From Actinomadura hallensis (GTDB lineage Bacteria > Actinomycetota > Actinomycetes > Streptosporangiales > Streptosporangiaceae), in assembly GCF_006716765.1 (NCBI RefSeq), contig NZ_VFPO01000001.1:3534001-3598000 (forward strand): 64,000 bases of DNA, in the 5' to 3' direction. Below, piece after piece: positions 47,085-56,326 of this stretch; positions within the stretch are counted from its first letter, which is position 1; each line of letters opens with the position of its first letter. Made by a program: the position numbers and the translations under genes. Under the pieces are notes generated by a model that did not search any database, was not told the origin of the DNA, and saw only the letters and a program-made list of their open reading frames with translations.

Positions 47085-48353
47085 CTAAAGGCCCGTCAGG
47101 TCCCGGTACAGGGAGGCGAGCTGGGCGACGGCCTCGTCCTCGTCCGGCAGCATGGCCGCCCGCTGCGCCGCGGCCGCCCCCAGGCGGGCGGCGAGCGCCG
47201 GGTCGTCCAGGACGCGGCTCACCGCGCGTTCCAGGGCCGCCGCGTCGCCCGGCGGCACCAGCAGCGCCGCCTCGCTCTCGGGGCCGTGCAGCAGCGGACC
47301 GGGACCACCGGATCCGGAGCCGCTCCCCGGTGACCGGTCCTCCGCGCCGACCATGCCGGGAATGCCGCCGACGCGGGTGGCGACGAGCGGCAGCCCCGCC
47401 CGCAGGATCTCCTGGACGACGAGGGGCTGCCCCTCCCACACGCTCGGGACCACCGCCACGTCCGCCGCGGCCAGCAGCCCGGCGACGTCCGAGCGGCGCC
47501 CGAGCAGCCGGACGGGCAGTTCCTCGGCGTCGATCCGGGCGCGCAGCTCGTCCTCCAGGGGTCCGTCCCCGACGATCGCGACGAGGGGCGGCGGGGTGCG
47601 GGCCGCCCAGTCCCGTGCGGCGTCCAGCAGCGTCGGCAGCCCCTTCTGCTCGGCGAGCCGCCCCACCGTGATGATCAGCGGCCGGTCCCCCACCTCCAGC
47701 TCCGCGCGCAGGTCGGCGCGGACCGCCGGGCCCGGCGGCGCCGCCGGCGCGGGCGCCGGCACGATCGCGTGCCCGACCGACCGGGCGCCGAGGGAGCGCA
47801 TCCGCTCCTCCAGGTCGGGCGAGACGCCGAGGACGCAGGCGGCGCCGCGCGCCACGACGCGCTCCAGCGCCCCGTAGACCGCGGCCGTCCGCCCGCCGGC
47901 GATGACGGCGTTGTGCAGCGTCACGACCAGCGGCGTCCCGCCCCGCGCGAAGCGCAGCGGCCCCGGCGCGATCCGCGCGCACGCGGCCGCGGCGAGGGCC
48001 CCGGCGCGCAGCCCGTGGGCGTGGACGACGTCGGCGCCGCTCACCAGCGAGCGGAGCCGCGCGACGGCCCTGGCGTCGCTCACGGGGCGGGGCCGGTCGG
48101 CGATGTCGACCTCCGCGAAGCGGACGCCGGGGCCGCCGAACCCGAACAGCTCGTCGGTGGAGGCGGGCCCGCACACCACGACGCGGGCGCCGCGCGCCGC
48201 CAGCCCGGCGGCGACGGAGCGCACGTGCCGCCCGACGCCGCCGGCGCTGGTGCCGAGGACCAGCGCCACGCGCAGGCCGCCGTCCTCCGGCCCCCGCCCG
48301 CCGCCGTTCAGCGGACGAGCTTCGCTCGACGGGTTCCCATCCTTGTCAGACAT
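47085..48353 (-). CDS. Glycosyltransferase family 4 (GT-B fold)
   Basis: 422 residues. The N-terminal domain has LVLGTSAGGVGRHVRSVAAG and GADVVHAHGLRAGALAA. The C-terminal donor domain has PLIITVGRLAEQKGLPTLLD and the GT4 motif SVWEGQPLVVQEILRAGLPL then ATRVGGIPGMV. It transfers a sugar from an NDP donor, probably at the cytoplasmic face of the membrane. A Gly/Ser insertion (SPGSGSGSGGPG) interrupts the donor domain. The start overlaps the end of the MurJ-like gene by 8 nt, so its product may elongate the lipid-linked substrate that the flippase moves. Confidence 0.9.
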   Translation of the reverse strand: MSDKDGNPSSEARPLNGGGRGPEDGGLRVALVLGTSAGGVGRHVRSVAAGLAARGARVVVCGPASTDELFGFGGPGVRFAEVDIADRPRPVSDARAVARLRSLVSGADVVHAHGLRAGALAAAACARIAPGPLRFARGGTPLVVTLHNAVIAGGRTAAVYGALERVVARGAACVLGVSPDLEERMRSLGARSVGHAIVPAPAPAAPPGPAVRADLRAELEVGDRPLIITVGRLAEQKGLPTLLDAARDWAARTPPPLVAIVGDGPLEDELRARIDAEELPVRLLGRRSDVAGLLAAADVAVVPSVWEGQPLVVQEILRAGLPLVATRVGGIPGMVGAEDRSPGSGSGSGGPGPLLHGPESEAALLVPPGDAAALERAVSRVLDDPALAARLGAAAAQRAAMLPDEDEAVAQLASLYRDLTGL

Positions 48354-49962
48354 CGCGGGTCACCTTCCGGGTGAGGACGGACCGCAGATCCCGGCCGTCG
48401 ATCAGGTATGCGGTGAGCAGGAAGACCGCGCCGGCGGCGAGCGCGGCCAGGGCCCCGGTCCCGATGGCGTGCAGCTGCCCGCCGGCGCCGAGCGCCGCGG
48501 CGGCCGCGTGCCCGGCCGCGCCGCCCGCGGCGGCGCCCGCCAGCCCCGCCGCGAGGGCGCGCGGCAGGCCGGCGACGGCCGCGGCGCCCCGGACGCGGAC
48601 GAGAACCGCCACCAGCAGGACTCCGGCGACGGTCATCCCGGCGGCATTGCCCGCGCCGAGTGCCGCGACGACCCAGTCCCGGTCGACCGTGAGCACGAGC
48701 GCGACGTCGGCGGCCATCACGACCAGCCATCCCGTCACGACCGCGGCGGCGCCGGCGCGCCCGCGGTGGCACGCGTACAGGACGCGGCCGAGGTGCGCGA
48801 CGAGCCCGTATCCGACGAGGCCGGGCGCGAACGCGAGCACCGCGCGCGACAGCACGTCCTGCTGGTCGGGCAGGCCGGGGTTGAACACCGCCGCGACCGG
48901 CCCGGCGACGGCGGCGAGCACGGCGGCGCCCGCGCACGACACCAGCACGACCGCGCGGGAGGTGGACGCCGTCATCCGGTCGAACCGCTCGTGGTCGCCG
49001 TCGCTCATCCGCGCCGACAGGGCCGGGAAGGCGCTGGTGGCGATCGGGACGGCCAGGATCGCCCACGGCAGCAGGTAGATCGCCCACGCGTACTGGTAGT
49101 TGGCGAGCGCGCCGCCCGTGCCCTCGTAGCTGAGCCGCACGACCAGCAGCGCCGACAGCTGCTGCGCGGCGACCGTGGCGAGCCCCGCGGCGGCGAGGCG
49201 CCGCACCTTCCGCGCGACCCCGTCGGGGAACCGCAGCGTGGGGCGCAGCCCGAGCCGCAGCCGCCACGCGGCGATCCCCGCGGTCGCCGCCATCGCGACG
49301 CCGCCGAGCGCCGTGCCGACCGACAGGGTCAGCTCGGCGCTCAGCGGCAGCCCGGCCAGGTCGTTCTCGTAGCCGCGGCCGAGGGGCGCGTAGGCGGCGT
49401 AGGCGACGATCACCACCAGGCTCGACATCAGCGGCGCGAGCGCCGGGGCGACGAACCGGCGGTGCGACTGCAGCACCCCGTACAGGACGACCGCCACCCC
49501 GTACATCACCATCTGCGCCGACAGGATCCTGAGCATCGAGGAGCCGACGTCGACGATGCCGTCGCGCGAGCATCCCTGCAGGTCGCCGCCGACCAGCAGC
49601 TCCATGATCGGGCGGGCGGCGAGGGCCATCAGCGCCGACAGCGGGATCATCAGCACGACGATCCAGGTGAGCAGCGCCGACCCGATGCGGCGGACCTCGT
49701 CGCGGTCGCCGCGCTCGGCGGCGCCGGCGAGGACCGGCACGACCATGGCGGTCAGGGCGCCGCCCGCGACGATCTCGTAGACGATGAACGGGAACTGCGT
49801 GGAGGTGAAGTACGCCTGGCTCAGGCAGGAGGTCGTGACGGTCTGGGAGAAGGCGTAGGTGCGCCCGAATCCGGCGAGCCGCGACAGGACCGTGATGACG
49901 GCGATGACGACGGCGGCGCCGGCGAGGCCGCCGGTCAGGCGGCGGAGAGTTGACGGAGGCAC
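48346..49962 (-). CDS. MurJ/MviN-like lipid flippase
   Basis: About 538 residues from GTG 49962, with about fourteen transmembrane helices. Signatures include TVLSRLAGFGRTYAFSQTV, the conserved region RFVAPALAPLMSSLVVIVAY, and QYAWAIYLLPWAILAVPIAT then SAFPALS. The MurJ superfamily flips undecaprenyl-linked precursors such as lipid II. An alternative GTG at 50052 would overlap the upstream gene. Flanking MraY-like and GT4 genes suggest a dedicated pathway for a lipid-linked saccharide rather than the housekeeping peptidoglycan flippase, though either is possible. Confidence 0.87.
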   Translation of the reverse strand: MPPSTLRRLTGGLAGAAVVIAVITVLSRLAGFGRTYAFSQTVTTSCLSQAYFTSTQFPFIVYEIVAGGALTAMVVPVLAGAAERGDRDEVRRIGSALLTWIVVLMIPLSALMALAARPIMELLVGGDLQGCSRDGIVDVGSSMLRILSAQMVMYGVAVVLYGVLQSHRRFVAPALAPLMSSLVVIVAYAAYAPLGRGYENDLAGLPLSAELTLSVGTALGGVAMAATAGIAAWRLRLGLRPTLRFPDGVARKVRRLAAAGLATVAAQQLSALLVVRLSYEGTGGALANYQYAWAIYLLPWAILAVPIATSAFPALSARMSDGDHERFDRMTASTSRAVVLVSCAGAAVLAAVAGPVAAVFNPGLPDQQDVLSRAVLAFAPGLVGYGLVAHLGRVLYACHRGRAGAAAVVTGWLVVMAADVALVLTVDRDWVVAALGAGNAAGMTVAGVLLVAVLVRVRGAAAVAGLPRALAAGLAGAAAGGAAGHAAAAALGAGGQLHAIGTGALAALAAGAVFLLTAYLIDGRDLRSVLTRKVTRDV

Positions 49963-50008
49963 GCTCGTGGGTTCTGCCGGGGGGTGTGCTCGTGTGGGTC
50001 TCGTGCGG

Positions 50009-51040
50009 CTACGCGGGTCCCGCGGCGGCCGTCCCCGCGCCCGCGCCGGCACCCTTGTCGGAGTCGGAGTCGGAGTCGGCGTCGGCGTCGGCCGAACCGG
50101 CCTGCGGCGGGACGGAGGCGCCCGCGGAGTCCCGCCCCTGCGGCTCGGCCGGAGCCGCCGGTGCGGCGGGCGGGCGGCGGCCGAGCATGTCGATGCGGTT
50201 CAGGACCGGGTTGCCCGCGATGACCCTGGTGAAGCTGACGAACTCGCTGGCGGCGTTCAGCCCGGCGAGCCCGGCCAGGACCGCGAGCCGGGGCCCGCGG
50301 CCGAGGCGGGTGGCGGCGAGGCCGAGCAGCGCGCCGAGCGCGTTGGAGCCGGTGTCGCCGAGCATCGCGCGTTCGCCGAGGTCCTCGGGCAACAGCGCGA
50401 CGGCGGCGCCGAGCGGCGCGGCGACGACGGCGGCGGACGGCCGCGCCAGCGCCAGCGGGGCGCCGGTGATGACGCCGACCTTGACGGCGCGGCCGGGCCG
50501 CAGGTCGAACAGGTTCATCAGGTTCGCGGACCCGGCGATGATCGCCCCGTTGAGCAGGGCGTCGAACGCGCGTCCCGCCCGGGTCGGGGCGGGCGACCCG
50601 GCGACGGCGGCGGCGGCCAGCCCGGTCGCGCCGATGCCGAGGATCTTCACGGCGCCGCTGGTCACCTCGCCGCGGGCCAGCGCGCCCAGGTGCCCCTTGA
50701 AGCCGCGCGAGGACGCCGAGCCGGCCAGGTCGTCGTAGCCGCCGAGGACGCCGGAGCCGACGCCGGCGAGCAGCGCGGCGGCCCGCAGCCGGCCCGGCGC
50801 TCCGGGCGTGAGCAGCCCGCCCGCGGCGGCGCCCGCGACGACGGCGGGGCCCTCCAGCAGCGTCACCGGCTCGCCGCGGTGGTTGGTGCGGCCCCACACC
50901 TCCTCGCCCGGCAGCCCGTTGAGGCCGGGCGGATTGCGCGTCAGCGCGCCGTAGGCGGCGCGCGCGGCGACGGCGCCGAGGCCCGCGCCGGCCAGCAGCC
51001 GGGCCGTCCGCGCCGAGCCGGAGGCGATGCGTCGCTTCAT
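50009..51040 (-). CDS. MraY/WecA-like polyprenyl-phosphate sugar-phosphate transferase homolog
   Basis: 343 residues with about nine hydrophobic stretches. PNPT-family landmarks are visible: GYDDLAG (the Asp-Asp pair), NLMNLFDLRPGRAVKVGV and the loop RAMLGDTGSNALGALLGL. These enzymes join a sugar-1-phosphate to polyprenyl phosphate. The last ~40 residues are a low-complexity tail of Asp-Ser-Asp-Ala repeats and Gly-Ala encoded by hexanucleotide repeats. The gene lies 4 nt after steB and before the MurJ-like gene, within a run of envelope genes. The substrate is not known. Confidence 0.82.
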   Translation of the reverse strand: MKRRIASGSARTARLLAGAGLGAVAARAAYGALTRNPPGLNGLPGEEVWGRTNHRGEPVTLLEGPAVVAGAAAGGLLTPGAPGRLRAAALLAGVGSGVLGGYDDLAGSASSRGFKGHLGALARGEVTSGAVKILGIGATGLAAAAVAGSPAPTRAGRAFDALLNGAIIAGSANLMNLFDLRPGRAVKVGVITGAPLALARPSAAVVAAPLGAAVALLPEDLGERAMLGDTGSNALGALLGLAATRLGRGPRLAVLAGLAGLNAASEFVSFTRVIAGNPVLNRIDMLGRRPPAAPAAPAEPQGRDSAGASVPPQAGSADADADSDSDSDKGAGAGAGTAAAGPA

Positions 51041-51044
51041 CAGG

Positions 51045-52001
51045 TCACCCGTTCTTCCCCGCCGTGGGCGCGGGCGAGGGCAGGTAGCCGCTCGCACCGG
51101 CGCCCGTCCCGTACTGCCCGGTCTTGCCGCCCATCTCGTTCTGCAGCGCCAGGATCGTGACCACCTGGCCGGAGGGGGTGTCCACCACGTCGACGGTGGA
51201 GACGCGCTCCCCGGCCTCGGAGTCGCGCAGCGCCGCGATCAGCCCGCCCTCCTGCGCGGAGGTCGAGGGGCCGCCGACGACGGTACCGCGCCCGGCGGCG
51301 TCGAGTGCGGCGGCCAGCGAGATCAGTGCCTCGTTGTCGTCGCCGCCGCCCTCGTAGGCGTACGGGGTGGCGGGCCCGACGACCACGGCGAGGGTGGCGT
51401 GCTGGCCGGGCTTGCCGGTGGCGGTGATGTAGCCGGCCTCCTTGAACCCGTTGAGGACGGCGCCGCTGGCGGCGTCCTCGCGGCCGGAGCGGTCGGGGTC
51501 CTTGGTGACCAGCGCGGCCGCGAGCACCGCGCCCGCCTTGTCGTAGGCGTTCGCGTCGCCGCGGAACTCGACGTCGTCGGTCTTCAGCTGCGTGGCCAGC
51601 TCCTCCAGCGTCATCTGCTGGTCGTCGTCCAGGAGCTTCTTCTGGATGGTGACCCGTCCGGTGACGGCGGCGCCCGCGTTCTTGGCCAGCTCGCTGATCT
51701 GCTCGATGCTGTCGTCCCCGGCGCCCGGCGCCTCGACCATCACGACCGACTGGCCCTTGAGCCGGCCGGCGACGATCTGGGGCGACAGCACGGCGGCGAA
51801 CTGCTCCTGCCCGTTGACCTGCTCCTGCAGCTGACGCTGCTGGGTGCGGGCCTGCTGGGCGGTCTTGGCGGCCTGGTTGGCCTGCTGGCGCAGGGTGTCG
51901 CTGACCGAGTCCGACAGCGTGGTGGAGCCCAGCACGATGCCGAGCGCCAGCGCCAGGAAGATCGCGACGATGGAGACGAGGTGGTAGCGGAAATCGATCA
52001 C
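51045..52001 (-). CDS. steB: SteB/MctB-type membrane-anchored coiled-coil protein
   Basis: 318 residues. An N-terminal anchor (IDFRYHLVSIVAIFLALALG) is followed by a coiled coil (SDTLRQQANQAAKTAQQART...LQEQVNG) and a large extracytoplasmic domain. Homologs are SteB of Corynebacterium glutamicum, which with SteA activates septal peptidoglycan cleavage, and MctB (Rv1698), proposed as a copper-export protein. GTG 52001 overlaps the steA stop (GTGA). Given the pairing with SteA, I favour the cell-separation role. Confidence 0.92.
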   Translation of the reverse strand: MIDFRYHLVSIVAIFLALALGIVLGSTTLSDSVSDTLRQQANQAAKTAQQARTQQRQLQEQVNGQEQFAAVLSPQIVAGRLKGQSVVMVEAPGAGDDSIEQISELAKNAGAAVTGRVTIQKKLLDDDQQMTLEELATQLKTDDVEFRGDANAYDKAGAVLAAALVTKDPDRSGREDAASGAVLNGFKEAGYITATGKPGQHATLAVVVGPATPYAYEGGGDDNEALISLAAALDAAGRGTVVGGPSTSAQEGGLIAALRDSEAGERVSTVDVVDTPSGQVVTILALQNEMGGKTGQYGTGAGASGYLPSPAPTAGKNG

Positions 52002-53236
52002 GTGAAGAGTCCGGTCAGCCAGAAGACGAAGGCGTGCCAGCGGTCCGCGAGCAGGGGACTGATGACGTCTCCCGCCGGGGACACGGCGACGGCGATGACG
52101 ATGGCGACGAGCGCGCCGAAGACGAGGAACAGCAGCGACCACGTGGAGATCCGGCTGCGGTACAGGCGGCTGACGCCTTTGGCGTCCACGAGCTTGCTGC
52201 CGACCCGCAGGCGGGTGAGGAACGTGCTGGCCATGCCGGCGCGGCCCTTGTCGAGGAACTCGATCATGTTGGCGTGCGTGCCGACCGCGACGATGAGCGA
52301 GGCGCCCTTGTCGTCGGCGAGCAGCATCGCGATGTCCTCGCTGGTGGCGGTGGCGGGGAACGTGACGGCCTCCTGGCCGAGCTCCTGGACCCGCTTCAGG
52401 CCGGGCGCCCGCCCGTCCCGGTAGGCGTGCACCACGATCTCGGCGCCGCAGGTGAGCGCGTCGTCGGACACCGAGTCCATGTCCCCGACGATCATGTCGG
52501 GGCGGTACCCGGCCTCCAGCAGCGCGTCCGCGCCGCCGTCCACGCCGATCAGCACCGGCCGGTACTCGCGGATGTAGGGCCGCAGGGTCGCGATGTCCTC
52601 GCGGTAGTGGTAGCCGCGGACCACGATCAGCGCGTGCCGCCCGGCGAGTCTGGTGGAGACCTCGGGGACGCCGACGCCGTCGATGAGCAGGTCGCGCTCG
52701 CGCTTGACGTACTCCATCGTGTTGGCGACGAACGCCTCCAGCTGGCTGGAGAGGCCCGCCTTGGCCTCCGTCAGCGCCGTCTCCACCGACTCGGGGGTCT
52801 GCTCGGTGCCCTTGGCGACGACCTCGTCGCCGCGGTGGACGGTGCAGCCGTCGACGCGGACCTGGTCGCCCTCCTGCAGCTTGGAGAAGATCTCGGGCCC
52901 GACGTCGTCCACCAGCGGGATCCCGGCCTCCAGCAGGATCTGCGGGCCGAGGTTGGGGTAGCGGCCGGAGATGCTCGGGGCGACGTTGACGACGGCCCCG
53001 ACCTGGCAGGAGACCAGCGCCTCGGCGCTGACGCGGTCGAGGTCGACGTGGTCGATGACCGCGATCTCGCCGGGCTGGAGGCGCTTGGTCAGGTCCTTGG
53101 TGCGGCGATCGAGCCGCGCCGTGGCGCTGACCCCCGGCCGGCCGTCGTCGCGGGCACGGCCGATCGCGAGCGCGCGCAGCGGCAGCTTCTGCTTCAGCCG
53201 GACGCGCCGCTCGGTGGTGGGAGACGGGTCGTTCAT
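51998..53236 (-). CDS. steA: SteA: thiamine-pyrophosphokinase-like septation protein
   Basis: 412 residues. A cytoplasmic domain contains the TPK-like fold with GVDGGADALLEAGYRPDMIV and GDMDSVSDDALTCGAEIVVH, then a C-terminal transmembrane helix (WSLLFLVFGALVAIVIAVAV). SteA and SteB form a complex needed for daughter-cell separation in corynebacteria; kinase activity is not expected. ATG 53236 follows AGGA. The gene overlaps steB and is separated from recN by 272 bp of hairpin-forming repeats. Confidence 0.93.
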   Translation of the reverse strand: MNDPSPTTERRVRLKQKLPLRALAIGRARDDGRPGVSATARLDRRTKDLTKRLQPGEIAVIDHVDLDRVSAEALVSCQVGAVVNVAPSISGRYPNLGPQILLEAGIPLVDDVGPEIFSKLQEGDQVRVDGCTVHRGDEVVAKGTEQTPESVETALTEAKAGLSSQLEAFVANTMEYVKRERDLLIDGVGVPEVSTRLAGRHALIVVRGYHYREDIATLRPYIREYRPVLIGVDGGADALLEAGYRPDMIVGDMDSVSDDALTCGAEIVVHAYRDGRAPGLKRVQELGQEAVTFPATATSEDIAMLLADDKGASLIVAVGTHANMIEFLDKGRAGMASTFLTRLRVGSKLVDAKGVSRLYRSRISTWSLLFLVFGALVAIVIAVAVSPAGDVISPLLADRWHAFVFWLTGLFT

Positions 53237-53314
53237 CACTTGCCATCCTGCCAGAGCGCGGAGTCGGACGGCGGAAACGGCGTGTGTCCAGGCGTGTCCG
53301 TTCGCGCACTCTCT

Positions 53315-53491
53315 GCGATTATTCGGGGGGCGTGGGGGGTCGTCCCCCCACCAAAACACTGCGATTATTCGGGGGGCCGTGGGGGGTCGTGGGGGGGTCG
53401 TCCTCCCACCAAAACACTGCGATTATTCGAGGGGCGTGGCGGGTCGTCCCCCCACCAAAGCACTGCTTATTCGGGGGCCGCCATTCAGGGG
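53315..53491. repeat. Tandem hairpin repeats between recN and steA
   Basis: Unit 1 (53315-53360, 46 bp), unit 2 (53361-53418, 58 bp) and unit 3 (53419-53464, 46 bp) are followed by a partial unit 4 (from 53465). Each starts GCGATTATTCGRGGGG and ends CACCAAARCACT. Units 1 and 3 carry an inverted repeat around TCGT (GTGGGGGG / CCCCCCAC in unit 1) able to form a strong hairpin. Unit 2 carries a 12-bp expansion of its G-run. The units lie in the only sizeable gap of this gene block. Confidence 0.85.
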
Positions 53492-53508
53492 GTCGGGGTG
53501 TCGGGCCG

Positions 53509-55215
53509 TCACCGCTCCTCTGAGGCCATCGCCAGGAGTTCCTCCGCGTGGGCGCGGCCGAGTTCGGAGTCCTCCAGGCCGGCGAGCATCCGCGACAGCT
53601 CCCGCACGCGTCCCTCCCGGTCCAGGGCGGTGACGCCGCTGCTGGTGACGGAGCCGTCGTCGGACTTCTCCACCAGCAGGTGCTGGTCGGCGAACGCGGC
53701 GACCTGCGGCAGGTGCGTGACGACGATCACCTGGGCGTTGCGGGCGAGCCGCGCCAGGCGGCGGCCGATCTCCACGGCGGCCTTGCCGCCGACGCCCGCG
53801 TCGACCTCGTCGAACACGAACGTCGGCACGGGATCGGCGCCGGCGAACACGACCTCGATCGCGAGCATCACCCGGGACAGTTCGCCGCCCGAGGCGCCCT
53901 TGTGCAGCGGCAGCGGCCTGGAGCCCGGGTGCGGGGCCAGCCGCACCTCGACCTCGTCGACGCCGTGGGGGCCGTAGTCGTCGGTGGGCGTGACGGTGAC
54001 GACGACGCGGGCGTGCGGCATCGCCAGCGCGGTCAGCTCCTCGGTGACGGCCTCGGAGAACCGCTCGGCGGCGCGGGTGCGGACCGCGGTCAGCTCCGCC
54101 GCCTCGGCGGCGAGCCGCTCGGTCAGCTCCGCGTGCTCGGCGCGCAGCTCCTCGATGCGGTCGTCGTCGCCCTCCAGCTCGGCGAGCCGCGCTGCGGACC
54201 GCCGCGCCCACTCCAGGACCTCGGCGACCGTCCCCTCCGGGCCGCCGTACTTGCGGATCAGCCCGGTCAGCTCGGCCCGCCGCTCCTGGACGGCCGCGAG
54301 CCGCGCCGGGTCGGCGTCCACGGACTCGGCGTAGGACGCGAGGTCGGTGCCGACGTCGGAGACCAGGTAGCCGGCCTCGGCGAGCCGGTCGGCGAGCGCC
54401 GCGAGCTCCGGGTCGTGGTCGCGGACGGCGTCGAGCGCGTTGCGGGCCCGGCCGAGCAGGCTGGTGACGTTGGCGGCCTCGAACGCCTCGGCCGCGTCGC
54501 CGAGCAGCGCCTCGTGGGCGGTGTCGGCGGCGCCGCGCAGCGCGTCGGCGTGGGCGAGGCGCTCCTCCTCGGCGGCGAGGTCGACGTCCTCGCCCTCTTT
54601 GGGGTCGACCTTCTCGATCTCCTCCAGGCCGAACCGGAGGACGTCGGCCTCCTGGGCCCGCTCGCGCGCCCGGGTCGTCAGCTCCTCCAGCAGCGCGGTG
54701 ACCTGCCGGTGCCGCTGGTACGCCTTGGTGTAGGCGCGCATCGGCTTGGTCAGGGCGGCGCCCGCGTACCGGTCGAGGGCGGCGCGCTGGCGGGACGTCT
54801 GCAGGAGCCGCTGCTGGTCGGACTGGCCGTGCACGGCGACGAGGTCGTCCGCGAGGTTGATCAGGACGTTGACGGGCACCGAGCGCCCGCCGAGGAACGC
54901 GCGGGACCGGCCCTCCGCCGACACCGACCGGGTGACGATCAGCGCGCCGTCGTCCAGTTCGCCGCCCGCCTCCTCGACCCGCTCGACCACCCGGCCGCCC
55001 GGGTCGACGACGATCCGTCCCTCCACGGTGGCGCGGTCGGCGCCGGGCCGCACCCGCTGCGGGTCCGCGCGGCCGCCGAACAGCAGCCCGAGGCTGGTGA
55101 CGACCATGGTCTTTCCCGCCCCGGTCTCGCCGGTCACCACGTTGAACCCCGGGGACAGATCGAGCACGGCCTCGTCGATCACTCCGAGGCCCTGGATCCG
55201 CACCTCATCGACCAT
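53509..55215 (-). CDS. recN: DNA repair protein RecN
   Basis: 568 residues of the SMC-like family. Walker A is GETGAGKTMVVTSLGLLFGG near the N terminus. Two long coiled-coil arms flank the middle. The C-terminal head has GGELSRVMLAIEVVFAG (signature) and FVFDEVDAGVGGKAAVEIG (Walker B). RecN bridges DNA ends in double-strand break repair. ATG 55215 begins MVDEVRIQGLG; a GTG four codons earlier has better spacing to GGAGGG and is also possible. It lies between nadK and steA, the conserved actinobacterial order. Confidence 0.96.
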   Translation of the reverse strand: MVDEVRIQGLGVIDEAVLDLSPGFNVVTGETGAGKTMVVTSLGLLFGGRADPQRVRPGADRATVEGRIVVDPGGRVVERVEEAGGELDDGALIVTRSVSAEGRSRAFLGGRSVPVNVLINLADDLVAVHGQSDQQRLLQTSRQRAALDRYAGAALTKPMRAYTKAYQRHRQVTALLEELTTRARERAQEADVLRFGLEEIEKVDPKEGEDVDLAAEEERLAHADALRGAADTAHEALLGDAAEAFEAANVTSLLGRARNALDAVRDHDPELAALADRLAEAGYLVSDVGTDLASYAESVDADPARLAAVQERRAELTGLIRKYGGPEGTVAEVLEWARRSAARLAELEGDDDRIEELRAEHAELTERLAAEAAELTAVRTRAAERFSEAVTEELTALAMPHARVVVTVTPTDDYGPHGVDEVEVRLAPHPGSRPLPLHKGASGGELSRVMLAIEVVFAGADPVPTFVFDEVDAGVGGKAAVEIGRRLARLARNAQVIVVTHLPQVAAFADQHLLVEKSDDGSVTSSGVTALDREGRVRELSRMLAGLEDSELGRAHAEELLAMASEER

Positions 55216-55273
55216 CGGGCGCACCAGCGTCACAACCCTCCGCAATCAGATCCCGGATCAGCGCCTGTGGAGA

Positions 55274-56326
55274 TTATCCCCTTCGCCCACCGGACGCGTC
55301 CCCGTCCGGCGCCGCGGGACCGTCGGGCAGGGACGCGTCGGGGGACGTGCCCGGCCCCGGGTATCCGGCGATCCCCCCGACCGCGGGGGCGTCCCCGACC
55401 TGCGAGTCCGCCAGCGGCGGGGACGGGTGGGCGGGCTGGCGGACGCGGCCGCGCCAGCCCGTCACGGGAAGCCCGAACTTGGTGACCAGCCGGTCGGTGA
55501 ACGGGGTGGTGTGCAGCCGCGCGAGGCGCACCGGCTCGACGCCGCGCCGGACCTCCACCCGCGCGCCGGGCGGCAGGTCGAGGGTGCGCCGCCCGTCGCA
55601 CCACAGGACGGCGCGGGGCGTGCCGGGCAGCACCTCCACCGCGACCGACGAGCGCGGCGACACCACCAGCGGCCGGGCGAACAGCGAGTGCGCGCTGATC
55701 GGCACGACCAGCATCGCCTCGACCTCCGGCCAGACGACGGGCCCGCCGGCCGAGAACGCGTACGCGGTCGACCCGGTGGGCGTGGCGCACACCACGCCGT
55801 CGCAGCCCCAGTTCGACAGGGGACGGCCGTCGATCTCGGCGACGACCTCGAGCATCCGCTCCCGCTCGCCCTTCTCGATGCTCGCCTCGTTCAGCGCCCA
55901 CGTCGTGCCCATGACCGTGCCGTTGCGGCGCGCGACGACGTCGATGGTCATGCGCTCCTCGACGTCGTAGCGGCGGGTCACCACCCGGTCGACGGTGGCG
56001 GCGAGGTCCTCCCGCTCGGCCTCGGCGAGGAACCCGACGTGGCCGAGGTTGACGCCGAGCAGCGGCGTGCCGGACGTGCGGGTCAGGTCCGCGGCGCGCA
56101 GCAGCGTCCCGTCCCCGCCGAGGACCATGACGACCTCGGCGTCGTCGGCGGCCGCCGCGCTGCTGGGCATGACCTCGACGCCCGTGCCGCCGATCGCGGC
56201 GGCCTCGTCGTCGAGGACCCGCACGCCGATCCCCGCCTGGCCGAGCCGTTCGATGACCAGCTGGGCGCTGCGGATCGCTTCGGGGCGCCCGGTGTGCGCC
56301 ACGACCAGCACCGACCTCTTGCTCAT
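55274..56326 (-). CDS. nadK: NAD kinase
   Basis: 350 residues. The family's GGDGT motif is in MVLGGDGTLLRAADL. ALNEASIEKGERERM and TPTGSTAYAFSAGGPVVWPE form the active site. It phosphorylates NAD+ to NADP+. The last ~50 residues (after FGLPVTGWRGR) are a Pro/Gly/Asp-rich extension beyond the usual end of the enzyme. ATG 56326 is preferred; GTG 56338 is the alternative. It lies between tlyA and recN as in mycobacteria. Confidence 0.95.
   Translation of the reverse strand: MSKRSVLVVAHTGRPEAIRSAQLVIERLGQAGIGVRVLDDEAAAIGGTGVEVMPSSAAAADDAEVVMVLGGDGTLLRAADLTRTSGTPLLGVNLGHVGFLAEAEREDLAATVDRVVTRRYDVEERMTIDVVARRNGTVMGTTWALNEASIEKGERERMLEVVAEIDGRPLSNWGCDGVVCATPTGSTAYAFSAGGPVVWPEVEAMLVVPISAHSLFARPLVVSPRSSVAVEVLPGTPRAVLWCDGRRTLDLPPGARVEVRRGVEPVRLARLHTTPFTDRLVTKFGLPVTGWRGRVRQPAHPSPPLADSQVGDAPAVGGIAGYPGPGTSPDASLPDGPAAPDGDASGGRRG

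Noticed and set aside
53315..53491. CRISPR array
   Set aside because: The units abut each other with no unique spacers, contain internal G-run hairpins and vary in length by internal expansion. No cas gene is near.
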